Translations under genes and position numbers: made by a program
NCBI GenBank assembly: GCA_021848375.1
Contig: JAJZUR010000083.1
Coordinates: 1 to 6,587 of the forward strand
Direction: 5' to 3'
DNA length: 6,587 nucleotides
Source of the DNA: Pseudomonadota bacterium
GTDB taxonomy: Bacteria; Pseudomonadota; Gammaproteobacteria; UBA6186; Azoamicaceae
Notes under the pieces: model-generated
Told to the model about the DNA's origin: nothing
The model's database searches: none
Seen by the model: only the letters and a program-made list of their open reading frames with translations
Part shown: piece after piece, positions 1-5,795 of the stretch
Position numbering within the stretch: position 1 is the stretch's first letter
Layout: the number at the start of each line of letters is the position of its first letter

Positions 1-117
1 GAAGAACACAATAATGCCGTGGCTCTTCATGAATATCTTAATAAAAAACTGCATTTGAGTGAAAAAAAGTTTAACAACAGGCACCCCGGAATTGCCAAAA
101 AAACAAAAAAGGGATGA
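1..117 (+). CDS. possible 3' end of an unidentified plus-strand gene (partial)
   Basis: Frame 1 is open from the window edge to a TGA at 115-117 and gives 38 residues. They are hydrophilic and lysine-rich towards the end (segments such as ALHEYLNKK and HPGIAKKTKKG). I do not recognise a family. It would be convergent with rlmH, which ends at 220. The end is unusual: a 7-A run (97-103) and a 6-A run (105-110) precede the stop. A heptamer A AAA AAG (105-111) lies in the phase used for -1 frameshifting. In the +1 frame, reading continues from 113 to a TAG at 173-175 with a hydrophilic tail (DDIADKEAGLGTKREKQSKP). The true C-terminus may therefore lie beyond 117, through frameshifting or a homopolymer length error. 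An open stretch this short could also be chance, so confidence is low. Confidence 0.3.
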   Translation, partial: EEHNNAVALHEYLNKKLHLSEKKFNNRHPGIAKKTKKG

Positions 118-165
118 TATTGCTGACAAAGAAGCTGGACTGGGGACTAAGAGAGAGAAACAATC

Positions 166-189
166 TAAGCCTTAGAGCCACAAGGCCTA
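166..189. terminator. weak hairpin between convergent genes
   Basis: TAAGCCTT (166-173) pairs with AAGGCCTA (182-189) around an 8-base loop, with one A-C mismatch. On the plus strand it is followed by a T-rich stretch (190-195, TTTCTT read as t-t-t-c-t-t). On the minus strand it sits about 30 bases beyond the rlmH stop and is followed by a pyrimidine-rich tract. The position suits a bidirectional terminator for rlmH and the plus-strand reading frame, but the stem is short and neither T tract is strong. Confidence 0.3.
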
Positions 190-219
190 TTTCTTCGGCG
201 GGAATTGCTGAAAAAATGG

Positions 220-654
220 CTAAGTTCTATGGTAAGGATGGTGATTTAAAATACTCATGGCGCGGTATAATTGTTCAACTAAAATAATGCGCACCAGTGG
301 ATGCGGAAAGGTTAAAGGGGATAATGACCATCGGTGATGTGCAGCAGCAAGACATTCTTTATTTAATCCATCCGGTCCGCCGATGAGAAAATTCAAGACA
401 GCGCAAATATTTTGGGAATGATCTAATTGCTTTGCGAGTTTTTCTGTATCCCAAGCCTCACCTTTGATATCTAAAGCGATGGTACGCGATTTAGGCGTAA
501 GATAATCTATTATTTTGTTTGTTTTCCCGAGCGGAATTTCCGTTAAGCTCAATGGAAAATCTCGAGTAAAACGTTTGGCATATTCCTGATACGCATCGGT
601 TACCCAAGCAGGCATTTTTGTTCCGACTGCAATAATATGGAGTGCGATGCCCAT
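220..654 (-). CDS. rlmH: 23S rRNA (pseudouridine1915-N3)-methyltransferase RlmH, with an apparent internal deletion
   Basis: RlmH is a small SPOUT-fold enzyme that uses S-adenosylmethionine to methylate pseudouridine 1915 in helix 69 of 23S rRNA on assembled 70S ribosomes. Visible family marks are the N-terminal AVGTKMPAWV (9-18), EYAKRF (24-29), EIPLGK (39-44), the cofactor-knot segment LIGGPDGL (90-97), WSLSPLTFPHPLVR (109-122), and the C-terminal HHPYHR (138-143). The protein is 144 residues against 155 in E. coli. Compared with the remembered E. coli sequence, about 13 residues are missing between EIPLGK and the strand TIALD. That is the segment with the helix before the first cofactor-side strand. 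The reading frame is intact across this point. The start ATG overlaps the rsfS stop by one base (TAATG), which suggests translational coupling. Identity is secure; full activity is less certain. Confidence 0.95.
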   Translation of the reverse strand: MGIALHIIAVGTKMPAWVTDAYQEYAKRFTRDFPLSLTEIPLGKTNKIIDYLTPKSRTIALDIKGEAWDTEKLAKQLDHSQNICAVLNFLIGGPDGLNKECLAAAHHRWSLSPLTFPHPLVRIILVEQLYRAMSILNHHPYHRT

Positions 655-1001
655 TAAGCGCTCAACTGAAAGGTTGTAGGGGTTTCTTTGCGTGACCAGA
701 GCTTTTCAAGATTATAAAATTCGCGAGTTTTTTCGAGCATCACATGAACAACCACATCGCCGAGATCAACTAAAATCCATTCACCTTCTGCTTCTCCTTC
801 GATACCAAGGGGCATAATAGAATGCATTTTGGCTTTTTGTACTACCCGATCTGCAATGGATTTGACATGACGAGAAGAATTGCCAGTCGCGATAATCATG
901 TAATCGGTTAACGGCGTAAACTGACGTACATCTAAGACGGTAATTGCCATTGCTTTAATACTTTCCATGGCTTCTAATACAATAGTTTGTAAGGGGTTCA
1001 T
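654..1001 (-). CDS. rsfS: ribosomal silencing factor RsfS
   Basis: RsfS (YbeB/Iojap family) binds ribosomal protein uL14 on the large subunit and blocks subunit joining, lowering translation in starvation. The 115-residue product (E. coli 105) shows the whole family core: ITVLDVRQF (20-28), TDYMIIATGNSSRHVKSIAD (31-50), GEAEGEWILVDLGDVVVHVM (69-88) and the TREFYNLEKLW end (91-101). A short extra tail of about 14 residues follows. The start ATG at 1001-999 overlaps the nadD stop as ATGA. A good GAGGAG ribosome binding site (1013-1008) lies six bases upstream inside the nadD end. The gene is followed directly by rlmH with a one-base overlap. In E. coli cobC lies between nadD and rsfS; here it is absent. 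Confidence 0.97.
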   Translation of the reverse strand: MNPLQTIVLEAMESIKAMAITVLDVRQFTPLTDYMIIATGNSSRHVKSIADRVVQKAKMHSIMPLGIEGEAEGEWILVDLGDVVVHVMLEKTREFYNLEKLWSRKETPTTFQLSA

Positions 1002-1654
1002 GATTTGCTCCTCGCAGGGTCATACAAAGCCTTATCATTGATATACTCAATAACATTGTTTGGTAATAAAAAACGCGGGGAATGTCCAGTTTGGATTAAC
1101 GCACGGATTTGGGTTGCGGATATATCCAACGCGGTCGTTTTTTGTTGCACAATTTTTCCCGCCGTAAAACTGCAGAGATGTTCGGGATCAGCAAGAGAAT
1201 GTTTGACCAGAAAATCAGCCATGAGGCCAACCGTTGGCATCGTCCAACCAGAACGTGGTACCACAACGATATTGGCCAGTTGAATAATTTTTTCCCATTC
1301 GTGCCAAGTCGGCAGCTTTAAAAACGCATCGAGTGCAACAATGAGACAAAGAGATGCTGTAGGATTTTCGTCTCGCAAGGTCATTAAGGTATCAACGGTA
1401 TACGAGGGTGTGTTGCGTTCCATTTCTCGGCTATCAATCTTAAAGGATGTTCCGATTAACGCAAGTTTCAGCATTTCGATCCGATCGATTGCGCTGGCCA
1501 GTGGCATATCGCGATGAGGCGGTTGTTTATTGGGTATCAAGCGCATATCATTGAAACGTAATTGCTCTTGAATTTCTAAGGCGGCTCGTAAGTGTCCAAA
1601 ATGCACTGGATCAAACGTTCCACCGAGGATCCCAATAGAGTGTAGCTTACGCAT
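998..1654 (-). CDS. nadD: nicotinate-nucleotide adenylyltransferase NadD
   Basis: NadD transfers AMP from ATP to nicotinate mononucleotide, giving deamido-NAD in NAD synthesis. The 218-residue product (E. coli 213) opens with the nucleotidyltransferase signature GGTFDPVHFGH (11-21, with the HxGH histidines 18 and 21). NKQPPHR follows at 42-48, then SYTVDTL, TWHEW, and the ISATQIR motif (178-184), which matches the second ATP-binding motif. The reading frame is open further upstream, to 1696. I chose ATG 1654-1652 because AGGAG (1665-1661) lies six bases before it and because this start places the GGTFDP loop at the usual distance from the N-terminus. This start overlaps the holA end by 8 bases. 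The usual GxD motif before the tryptophan pair appears as ALD (107-109), an odd Gly-to-Ala change. Confidence 0.96.
   Translation of the reverse strand: MRKLHSIGILGGTFDPVHFGHLRAALEIQEQLRFNDMRLIPNKQPPHRDMPLASAIDRIEMLKLALIGTSFKIDSREMERNTPSYTVDTLMTLRDENPTASLCLIVALDAFLKLPTWHEWEKIIQLANIVVVPRSGWTMPTVGLMADFLVKHSLADPEHLCSFTAGKIVQQKTTALDISATQIRALIQTGHSPRFLLPNNVIEYINDKALYDPARSKS
1008..1013 (-). promoter_or_regulatory. ribosome binding site of rsfS
   Basis: On the minus strand GAGGAG lies six bases before the rsfS ATG (1001). It sits inside the last codons of nadD and is one of the clearest Shine-Dalgarno sites in the cluster. Confidence 0.75.
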
Positions 1655-2645
1655 AATGAGCTCCTGCCAAATTAAGGCACACCTCAAACAGCGCATCCCA
1701 AGCGTTGCCAGAACGACGTCCCTTTAATATTTCATCGATTTTTTGGGCTTGACATAAAATCTGTTGCAGCTTCGATACGGTGAAGCGTGCCATAAATGCC
1801 TTTACTAAGGGCTCTCGTGTTTTCCAGAGTGTAGGTGGTTCAACATCCGTTGGCGTATTCATCAGTAACAAAATGGTTCTAACCTCCCGGCAGATTGCCC
1901 AGTTGAGCAAAATGGGATCTATCCCTTCATTCTTTAGACTGGAAAATAGCTGTAAAGTTCGAGAAATTGAGCCAGAAAGTGCAGTATCGATGAGTTGATA
2001 AAGCGTGAAGCGCGCTTCCATTCCCACGGTTTGTACAATATCCTCCGTTGTCAAAGCACGGGGATCTGCACAGAGCAAAGAGAGTTTTTCAATGGCTTGT
2101 GCCCCTGCCAATAAATTCCCTTCAGTTCGCATAAACAATAACTGTACTACCGCTTCGGTTGCTTGCAGCCCCGCTGTGTTAAGCCTCTTTTTCAGCCACT
2201 GCAGCGTTTCTTTTTCGGATAAGGGTTGGACAATGATAGCACACCCTTTTTGCTCTATGGACGAAAACCAGTGCGCTTGTTGTGCTTTTTTATCGATTTT
2301 AGGTGCAGATATTAGTAAGATGATTTGGCTATCCAAAGTAAGAGCGGTCAATTGTTTAAAAAAATCCGTGATTTTATTATTCAATTTAACGTCATTTAAA
2401 CGGCACTCGATGATACGTTTTTCAGCAAAGAGACTAGGTGTCTTTAAGTTAGCAAAAAAGGCTTCCGTGTTAAAGGAGGGGGTTATTTCAAATACTTCGC
2501 GTTCGGTATATCCCTTATTTTTTGCAGCAGTTCGAATAGCCTCTACGGCTTCTTGGTGTTGTAACGGTTCTTCGCCTGCTACCATATAAAGTGGCAGAAG
2601 CGTGCGTTGTAAATGATGAACTAAATCTTTTGCGAAGATCCGCAT
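1647..2645 (-). CDS. holA: DNA polymerase III subunit delta HolA
   Basis: HolA is the delta subunit of the clamp loader. It opens the beta sliding clamp during replication. The 332-residue product (E. coli 343) matches the family along its length: an N-terminal AAA+-like fold without a Walker A motif (LYMVAGEEPLQHQEA, about 19-33), the beta-clamp contact SLFAEKR (71-77, equivalent to the Leu73-Phe74 wedge of E. coli delta), and the EGNLLAGAQAIEKLSLL segment near residues 175-190. The collar-type helical C-terminus includes ILLNWAICREVRTILLL. The start follows the lptE stop after 9 bases with no clear Shine-Dalgarno, so translation may depend on ribosomes arriving from lptE. The 3' end overlaps nadD by 8 bases and contains the nadD ribosome binding site. 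Confidence 0.95.
   Translation of the reverse strand: MRIFAKDLVHHLQRTLLPLYMVAGEEPLQHQEAVEAIRTAAKNKGYTEREVFEITPSFNTEAFFANLKTPSLFAEKRIIECRLNDVKLNNKITDFFKQLTALTLDSQIILLISAPKIDKKAQQAHWFSSIEQKGCAIIVQPLSEKETLQWLKKRLNTAGLQATEAVVQLLFMRTEGNLLAGAQAIEKLSLLCADPRALTTEDIVQTVGMEARFTLYQLIDTALSGSISRTLQLFSSLKNEGIDPILLNWAICREVRTILLLMNTPTDVEPPTLWKTREPLVKAFMARFTVSKLQQILCQAQKIDEILKGRRSGNAWDALFEVCLNLAGAHYA
1661..1665 (-). promoter_or_regulatory. ribosome binding site that sets the nadD start
   Basis: AGGAG on the minus strand lies six bases before ATG 1654-1652, inside the last codons of holA. It supports the shorter 218-residue NadD over a 14-residue longer reading that begins at 1696. Confidence 0.8.
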
Positions 2646-2654
2646 ATGGTTATA

Positions 2655-3164
2655 TTACAACGTTACTAAAGATAGTTGTCGAACCACTTGAGAAGCGCCT
2701 TCTAAGATCATCTCGCTTTTTAAGCGTGTTCGTTCGTTATCGGTGCCCAACACAACATTGGGGTTGACGGCCAGTTCGCGTTGGATCTCAGCCACACCAT
2801 TTTCAACCAATATTTTACCATTTTTATCGGTGAGCTGATAGTTGATGGTAAGGGTTAAGAGCGATCGATTAGGTTGACCATCTGCGCCATAGGCAATGGT
2901 ACGCTCGCTAATAGTGTGTCCTAATATTGTGAGCGTTGCCGCGCCGCTCGCTTTTGCAAGTTCTGCATCAACCAATTGAACAGCATTGGTTTTTAAGGTT
3001 TGTCTTAATGCACGTTGAAAGGGATCATAGGGTTGATTGGGCACTATATGGATAACCTTCAATGCATCTGGAATATTAAATACGCCGCGTAGATGAAATC
3101 CACAGCCTGTTACAAGACATAATAACAATGTAAAATAAAGGCCGCTTGAAAATTTTTTAAGCAT
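2655..3164 (-). CDS. lptE: LPS-assembly lipoprotein LptE
   Basis: LptE (formerly RlpB) is an outer-membrane lipoprotein that plugs the LptD barrel, which inserts lipopolysaccharide into the outer leaflet. The 169-residue precursor has a short basic start (MLKK), a hydrophobic segment (8-18) and a lipobox V-T-G-C with the acylated cysteine at residue 21. GFHLRG follows, the hallmark start of mature LptE. Later segments (LLTLTINYQL around 105-114 and a C-terminal helix with MILEGASQVVRQL) fit the family's two-layer fold. It is somewhat shorter than the E. coli protein (193). The start overlaps the leuS end by 8 bases, and only a weak GTGGTGAAAG stands in front. The gene implies a Gram-negative LPS-bearing host. 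The sequence is divergent as usual for LptE, so the call rests on the lipobox, GFHLRG and position. Confidence 0.93.
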   Translation of the reverse strand: MLKKFSSGLYFTLLLCLVTGCGFHLRGVFNIPDALKVIHIVPNQPYDPFQRALRQTLKTNAVQLVDAELAKASGAATLTILGHTISERTIAYGADGQPNRSLLTLTINYQLTDKNGKILVENGVAEIQRELAVNPNVVLGTDNERTRLKSEMILEGASQVVRQLSLVTL

Positions 3165-5592
3165 CTTTCACCACTATGTTGATTAATTTATTGGGAACAA
3201 TAATAATTCTTTGTACTTTCTTGCCTTCGAGATGACGTTTTACATTTTCTTGTTCTAACGCCCAACGTTCTAGATCTTGATTAGCAGCAGAAACGGGTGC
3301 TTCAATATTACCCCGTAATTTCCCATTCACTTGCACGACCCATTCTTGTGACTGCTTAACCAGTGCTGCAGAATCAACTTTGGGCCATGTTTCATCAATA
3401 ATGGCTTGCTGATGCCCAAGGGCATTCCATAAAGCATGGGTGATATGGGGCGCGATGGGGGATAGCATTAAAATAATCGCTTCCAAGGGCTCTTTGATAT
3501 TGGCATTTTTTGACAACGTTTGCATATGATTGAAAAGTTCCATCATGGCAGCAATCGCCGTATTAAAAGTATGCCGCCGGCCAAAATCATCGGTCACTTT
3601 AGCAATGGTTTCATGACATAGGCGTCGTAACTGTTTTTGGACATCTTCTCTCGGATCTTTCGGATTTGGCTGTTTTATATATTTTGCCGTCATGTCCCAC
3701 AAACGCTTTAAAAAGCGAAACGCGCCTTCAACGCCGCTTTCTGACCATTCTAAAGATTGTTCGGGAGGGGAACCAAACATTAAAAAGAAGCGCAGCGTAT
3801 CAGCGCCATATTGTTCAATTAGACTCTCTGGATCAACGGTATTGCCAACCGATTTAGACATTTTCGTGCCGTCTTTTAGCACCATGCCTTGGCTTAAAAG
3901 CCGACTAAAAGGTTCATCACTGGCAATCAATTTCAGATCGCGCATTGCTTTATGAAAAAATCGAGCATATAAAAGATGCAATATGGCGTGTTCGATTCCG
4001 CCGATATATTGATCAACGGGTGTCCAATAATCGGCACGTTCATCAAAGATGGCATCGGTTTGATCAGGGCAAGCAAACCGCGCATAATACCAAGAGGATT
4101 CTATAAAAGTATCAAACGTATCGGTTTCGCGCTCGGCAGGCTGCTGACAATTTGGGCAAATCGTTTTGTAAAATTCGGGCATCTTTTTAAGTGGCGATCC
4201 AACCCCAACAAATTCAACTTCTTCCGGTAACACTACGGGTAAATCTTTTTGTGGAACAGGAACGGTGCCGCAAGTTTTGCAATAAATCATTGGAATGGGT
4301 GCGCCCCAATAGCGTTGCCTTGAAACGCCCCAGTCACGCAACCGCCAGTGAATTTGGCCTTGGCCAACTTTTTTTTCTTCTAAAAATTGGATAATCGCTT
4401 TGCAAGCATCTTTATAACCTAATCCATCAAATTGACCTGAATGGATAAGTTTTCCTTTTTCAACAAAGGCGGCTTTACTGAGATCGCAGATCTGGTTATT
4501 TTCGATGGGGGTAACCACTTGTTTAATGGGTAACCCATATTTTTTCGCAAATTCATAATCACGGGCATCATGGGCAGGTACCGCCATAATGGCGCCAGTG
4601 CCATAATCCATTAACACATAATTCGCAACCCAAAGCGGCACCGTTTCTCCATTTACTGGATTAATGACTTTAAGGCCAAGATCCATGCCGCGCTTTTCTA
4701 AGGTGGCAAATTCAGCTTCGGCCACTTTGCCTAAGCGGCATTCTTCGATAAATTGATGAACTAATGGATTACTTTCAGCCACCGTTAGCGCCAGCGGATG
4801 TTCTGGGGCAATGGCAAGATAAGTGACTCCAAATAAGGTATCCGGGCAAGTGGTAAAAATCTCAATTTCTTCAGCGCGGTTAACAACTTTAAAATGAACA
4901 ATAGCGCCTTCTGCTTTACCAATCCAATTGCGTTGCATGGTTTTTACTTGTGCCGGCCATTCGGTTAATTTGTCTAAGTCTTGTAATAATTCTTCGGCAT
5001 AAGCGGTGATTTTTAAAAACCATTGGGGAATTTCGCGGCGTTCTATTTTAGCCCCAGATCGCCAACCGCGCCCGTCTATCACTTGTTCATTTGCCAGTAC
5101 CGTTTGATCAACTGGATCCCAGTTGACGACGGAATTTTTTCGATACACCAACCCCTTTTGATATAATTGAATAAATAACCATTGTTCCCAGCGATAATAT
5201 TCTGGTTTGCACGTTGCAATTTCTCGATCCCAATCGTAACCAAACCCTAAACGCTTTAATTGATCACCCATGTGTTTAATATTTTGGTAAGTCCATTTGG
5301 CGGGCGGCACTTGATGTTTGATGGCAGCATTTTCCGCGGGTAAGCCAAACGCATCCCAGCCAATCGGTTGCAACACATTTTTACCCTGCATGCGCCAAAA
5401 GCGGCTGATGGCATCTCCCAACGTATAATTGCGAACATGTCCAACGTGCAGGCTGCCGCTTGGGTAAGGAAACATACTTAGGCAGTAGAACTTTTCCTGA
5501 TCGGGGTTCTCGGTGGCTTTAAAAGTCTTATGATCTTCCCAATATTGTTGGGCTTCTGCTTCAATTTTCTTCGGGTTATAGACGGGCTCCAT
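3157..5592 (-). CDS. leuS: leucyl-tRNA synthetase
   Basis: LeuS charges tRNA-Leu with leucine. The 811-residue class I enzyme is complete: HIGH-type motif HVGH (49-52), GWDAFGLPAENAA, and a CP1 editing domain with TTCPDT (247-252) and AHDARDYEF (catalytic-site Asp342, equivalent to E. coli Asp345). Then come a zinc ribbon with Cys438/Cys441 and Cys479/Cys482, RETDTFDTF, KMSKS (577-581), WSESGVEGAFRFLKR, and a C-terminal VQVNGKLRG domain. The zinc-knuckle cysteines of the E. coli ZN1 region are absent (VDGRGWRSG type), and so is the large leucine-specific insert before KMSKS, which accounts for the shorter length (E. coli 860). The editing motif carries Cys249 where Arg is expected. I chose ATG 5592 because GAGAG (5602-5598) is five bases away and the alignment starts there. 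TTG 5604 and GTG 5595 are in-frame alternatives. It is first in the cluster and overlaps lptE by 8 bases. Confidence 0.98.
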   Translation of the reverse strand: MEPVYNPKKIEAEAQQYWEDHKTFKATENPDQEKFYCLSMFPYPSGSLHVGHVRNYTLGDAISRFWRMQGKNVLQPIGWDAFGLPAENAAIKHQVPPAKWTYQNIKHMGDQLKRLGFGYDWDREIATCKPEYYRWEQWLFIQLYQKGLVYRKNSVVNWDPVDQTVLANEQVIDGRGWRSGAKIERREIPQWFLKITAYAEELLQDLDKLTEWPAQVKTMQRNWIGKAEGAIVHFKVVNRAEEIEIFTTCPDTLFGVTYLAIAPEHPLALTVAESNPLVHQFIEECRLGKVAEAEFATLEKRGMDLGLKVINPVNGETVPLWVANYVLMDYGTGAIMAVPAHDARDYEFAKKYGLPIKQVVTPIENNQICDLSKAAFVEKGKLIHSGQFDGLGYKDACKAIIQFLEEKKVGQGQIHWRLRDWGVSRQRYWGAPIPMIYCKTCGTVPVPQKDLPVVLPEEVEFVGVGSPLKKMPEFYKTICPNCQQPAERETDTFDTFIESSWYYARFACPDQTDAIFDERADYWTPVDQYIGGIEHAILHLLYARFFHKAMRDLKLIASDEPFSRLLSQGMVLKDGTKMSKSVGNTVDPESLIEQYGADTLRFFLMFGSPPEQSLEWSESGVEGAFRFLKRLWDMTAKYIKQPNPKDPREDVQKQLRRLCHETIAKVTDDFGRRHTFNTAIAAMMELFNHMQTLSKNANIKEPLEAIILMLSPIAPHITHALWNALGHQQAIIDETWPKVDSAALVKQSQEWVVQVNGKLRGNIEAPVSAANQDLERWALEQENVKRHLEGKKVQRIIIVPNKLINIVVKDA

Positions 5593-5597
5593 CACTG

Positions 5598-5602
5598 CTC
5601 TC
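5598..5602 (-). promoter_or_regulatory. ribosome binding site of leuS
   Basis: GAGAG on the minus strand lies five bases before ATG 5592-5590. A second purine run, AAGAG (5609-5605), is directly upstream. It begins just after the T run of the leader hairpin, so folding of that hairpin could affect access to this site. Confidence 0.6.
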
Positions 5603-5609
5603 AACTCTT

Positions 5610-5658
5610 AAAAAGGGTAGTTAAACTTGGTAATGTTACAGGATAACAAACCTACCCT
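5610..5658 (-). promoter_or_regulatory. terminator-like hairpin in the leuS leader (possible attenuator)
   Basis: On the minus strand AGGGTAG (5658-5652) pairs with CTACCCT (5620-5614), and the 3' arm runs straight into five T residues (5614-5610). Inside the loop a second stem is possible: TGTTA (5648-5644) with TAACA (5638-5634) around the loop TCCTG, flanked by GGT/ACC. The element ends about eight bases before the leuS ribosome binding site and lies downstream of the proposed promoter, so it would be in the leader RNA. The shape is that of an intrinsic terminator or attenuator. The outer stem is only 6-7 bp and the loop is long, so function is unproven. It could instead end transcripts coming from the upstream ATPase gene. 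Confidence 0.4.
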
Positions 5659-5693
5659 AATTCAACAATGTAGCAGCAATTATAGATGATCTG

Positions 5694-5720
5694 TATTTAT
5701 ATATAGTTTTATTATAAATA
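5694..5720. repeat. AT-only inverted repeat
   Basis: TATTTATA (5694-5701) and TATAAATA (5713-5720) form a perfect 8-bp inverted repeat with an 11-base spacer. It consists only of A and T in the arms and overlaps the -10 box of the proposed leuS promoter. It could be simple AT richness of a promoter region. Confidence 0.5.
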
Positions 5721-5739
5721 AATTACATTTCATTTGCAA
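5711..5739 (-). promoter_or_regulatory. predicted sigma-70 promoter of the leuS cluster
   Basis: On the minus strand a -35 box TTGCAA (5739-5734) and a perfect -10 box TATAAT (5716-5711) are separated by exactly 17 bases. Transcription would begin near 5704, giving a leader of about 110 bases before the leuS ATG at 5592. The -35 box lies inside the left arm of the large palindrome at 5727-5775, so anything binding that palindrome would compete with RNA polymerase. A second TATAAT (5684-5679) downstream has no good -35 partner. Confidence 0.6.
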
Positions 5740-5775
5740 TATATAACGAAAAACGTAATATATTGCGAATGAAAT
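5727..5775. repeat. large near-perfect palindrome (22-bp arms, 5-base loop)
   Basis: The arms 5727-5748 and 5754-5775 match at 20 of 22 positions by Watson-Crick pairing, with one T-G wobble (5735/5767) and one A-A mismatch (5745/5757), around a loop of five A residues. With one bulged A (5776) the pairing extends about four more pairs outward to 5723/5780. It begins 21 bases after the stop of the ATPase gene and contains the leuS -35 box. The stem is AT-rich, unlike a usual intrinsic terminator, and no clean T tract follows on the minus strand. Possible roles are a transcript 3'-end stabiliser, an operator, or a remnant of a small palindromic mobile repeat. Confidence 0.75.
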
Positions 5776-5795
5776 AGTAGATTGGGTTGTTTTTT

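Noticed and set aside
114..287. 57-codon plus-strand frame starting at ATG 114
   Set aside because: It has no usable ribosome binding site and its last 68 bases are antisense to the conserved end of rlmH. It is kept only as the -1 frame of the slippery-site observation.
1655..1696. Longer nadD start giving 14 extra residues
   Set aside because: The extension lies inside holA, has no Shine-Dalgarno, and does not fit the family N-terminus. The AGGAG site favours ATG 1654.
2005..2589. A 194-codon open frame on the plus strand
   Set aside because: It lies wholly antisense to holA, has no recognisable domain, and its composition mirrors the complementary coding strand.
3666..4604. Several short open frames on both strands inside leuS
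   Set aside because: All lie within the conserved LeuRS coding frame, lack ribosome binding sites and resemble no known protein.
5662..5679. Possible leucine leader peptide before leuS (TTG CTG CTA CAT TGT TGA on the minus strand)
   Set aside because: It has leucine codons in a suggestive place, but only five codons, a TTG start right after an in-frame TAA, and no ribosome binding site. Chance is the simpler reading.
5679..5684. Second perfect TATAAT upstream of leuS on the minus strand
   Set aside because: No -35-like hexamer is found 16 to 19 bases upstream (ACTATA at 17), so the site at 5711-5716 is the better -10 box.
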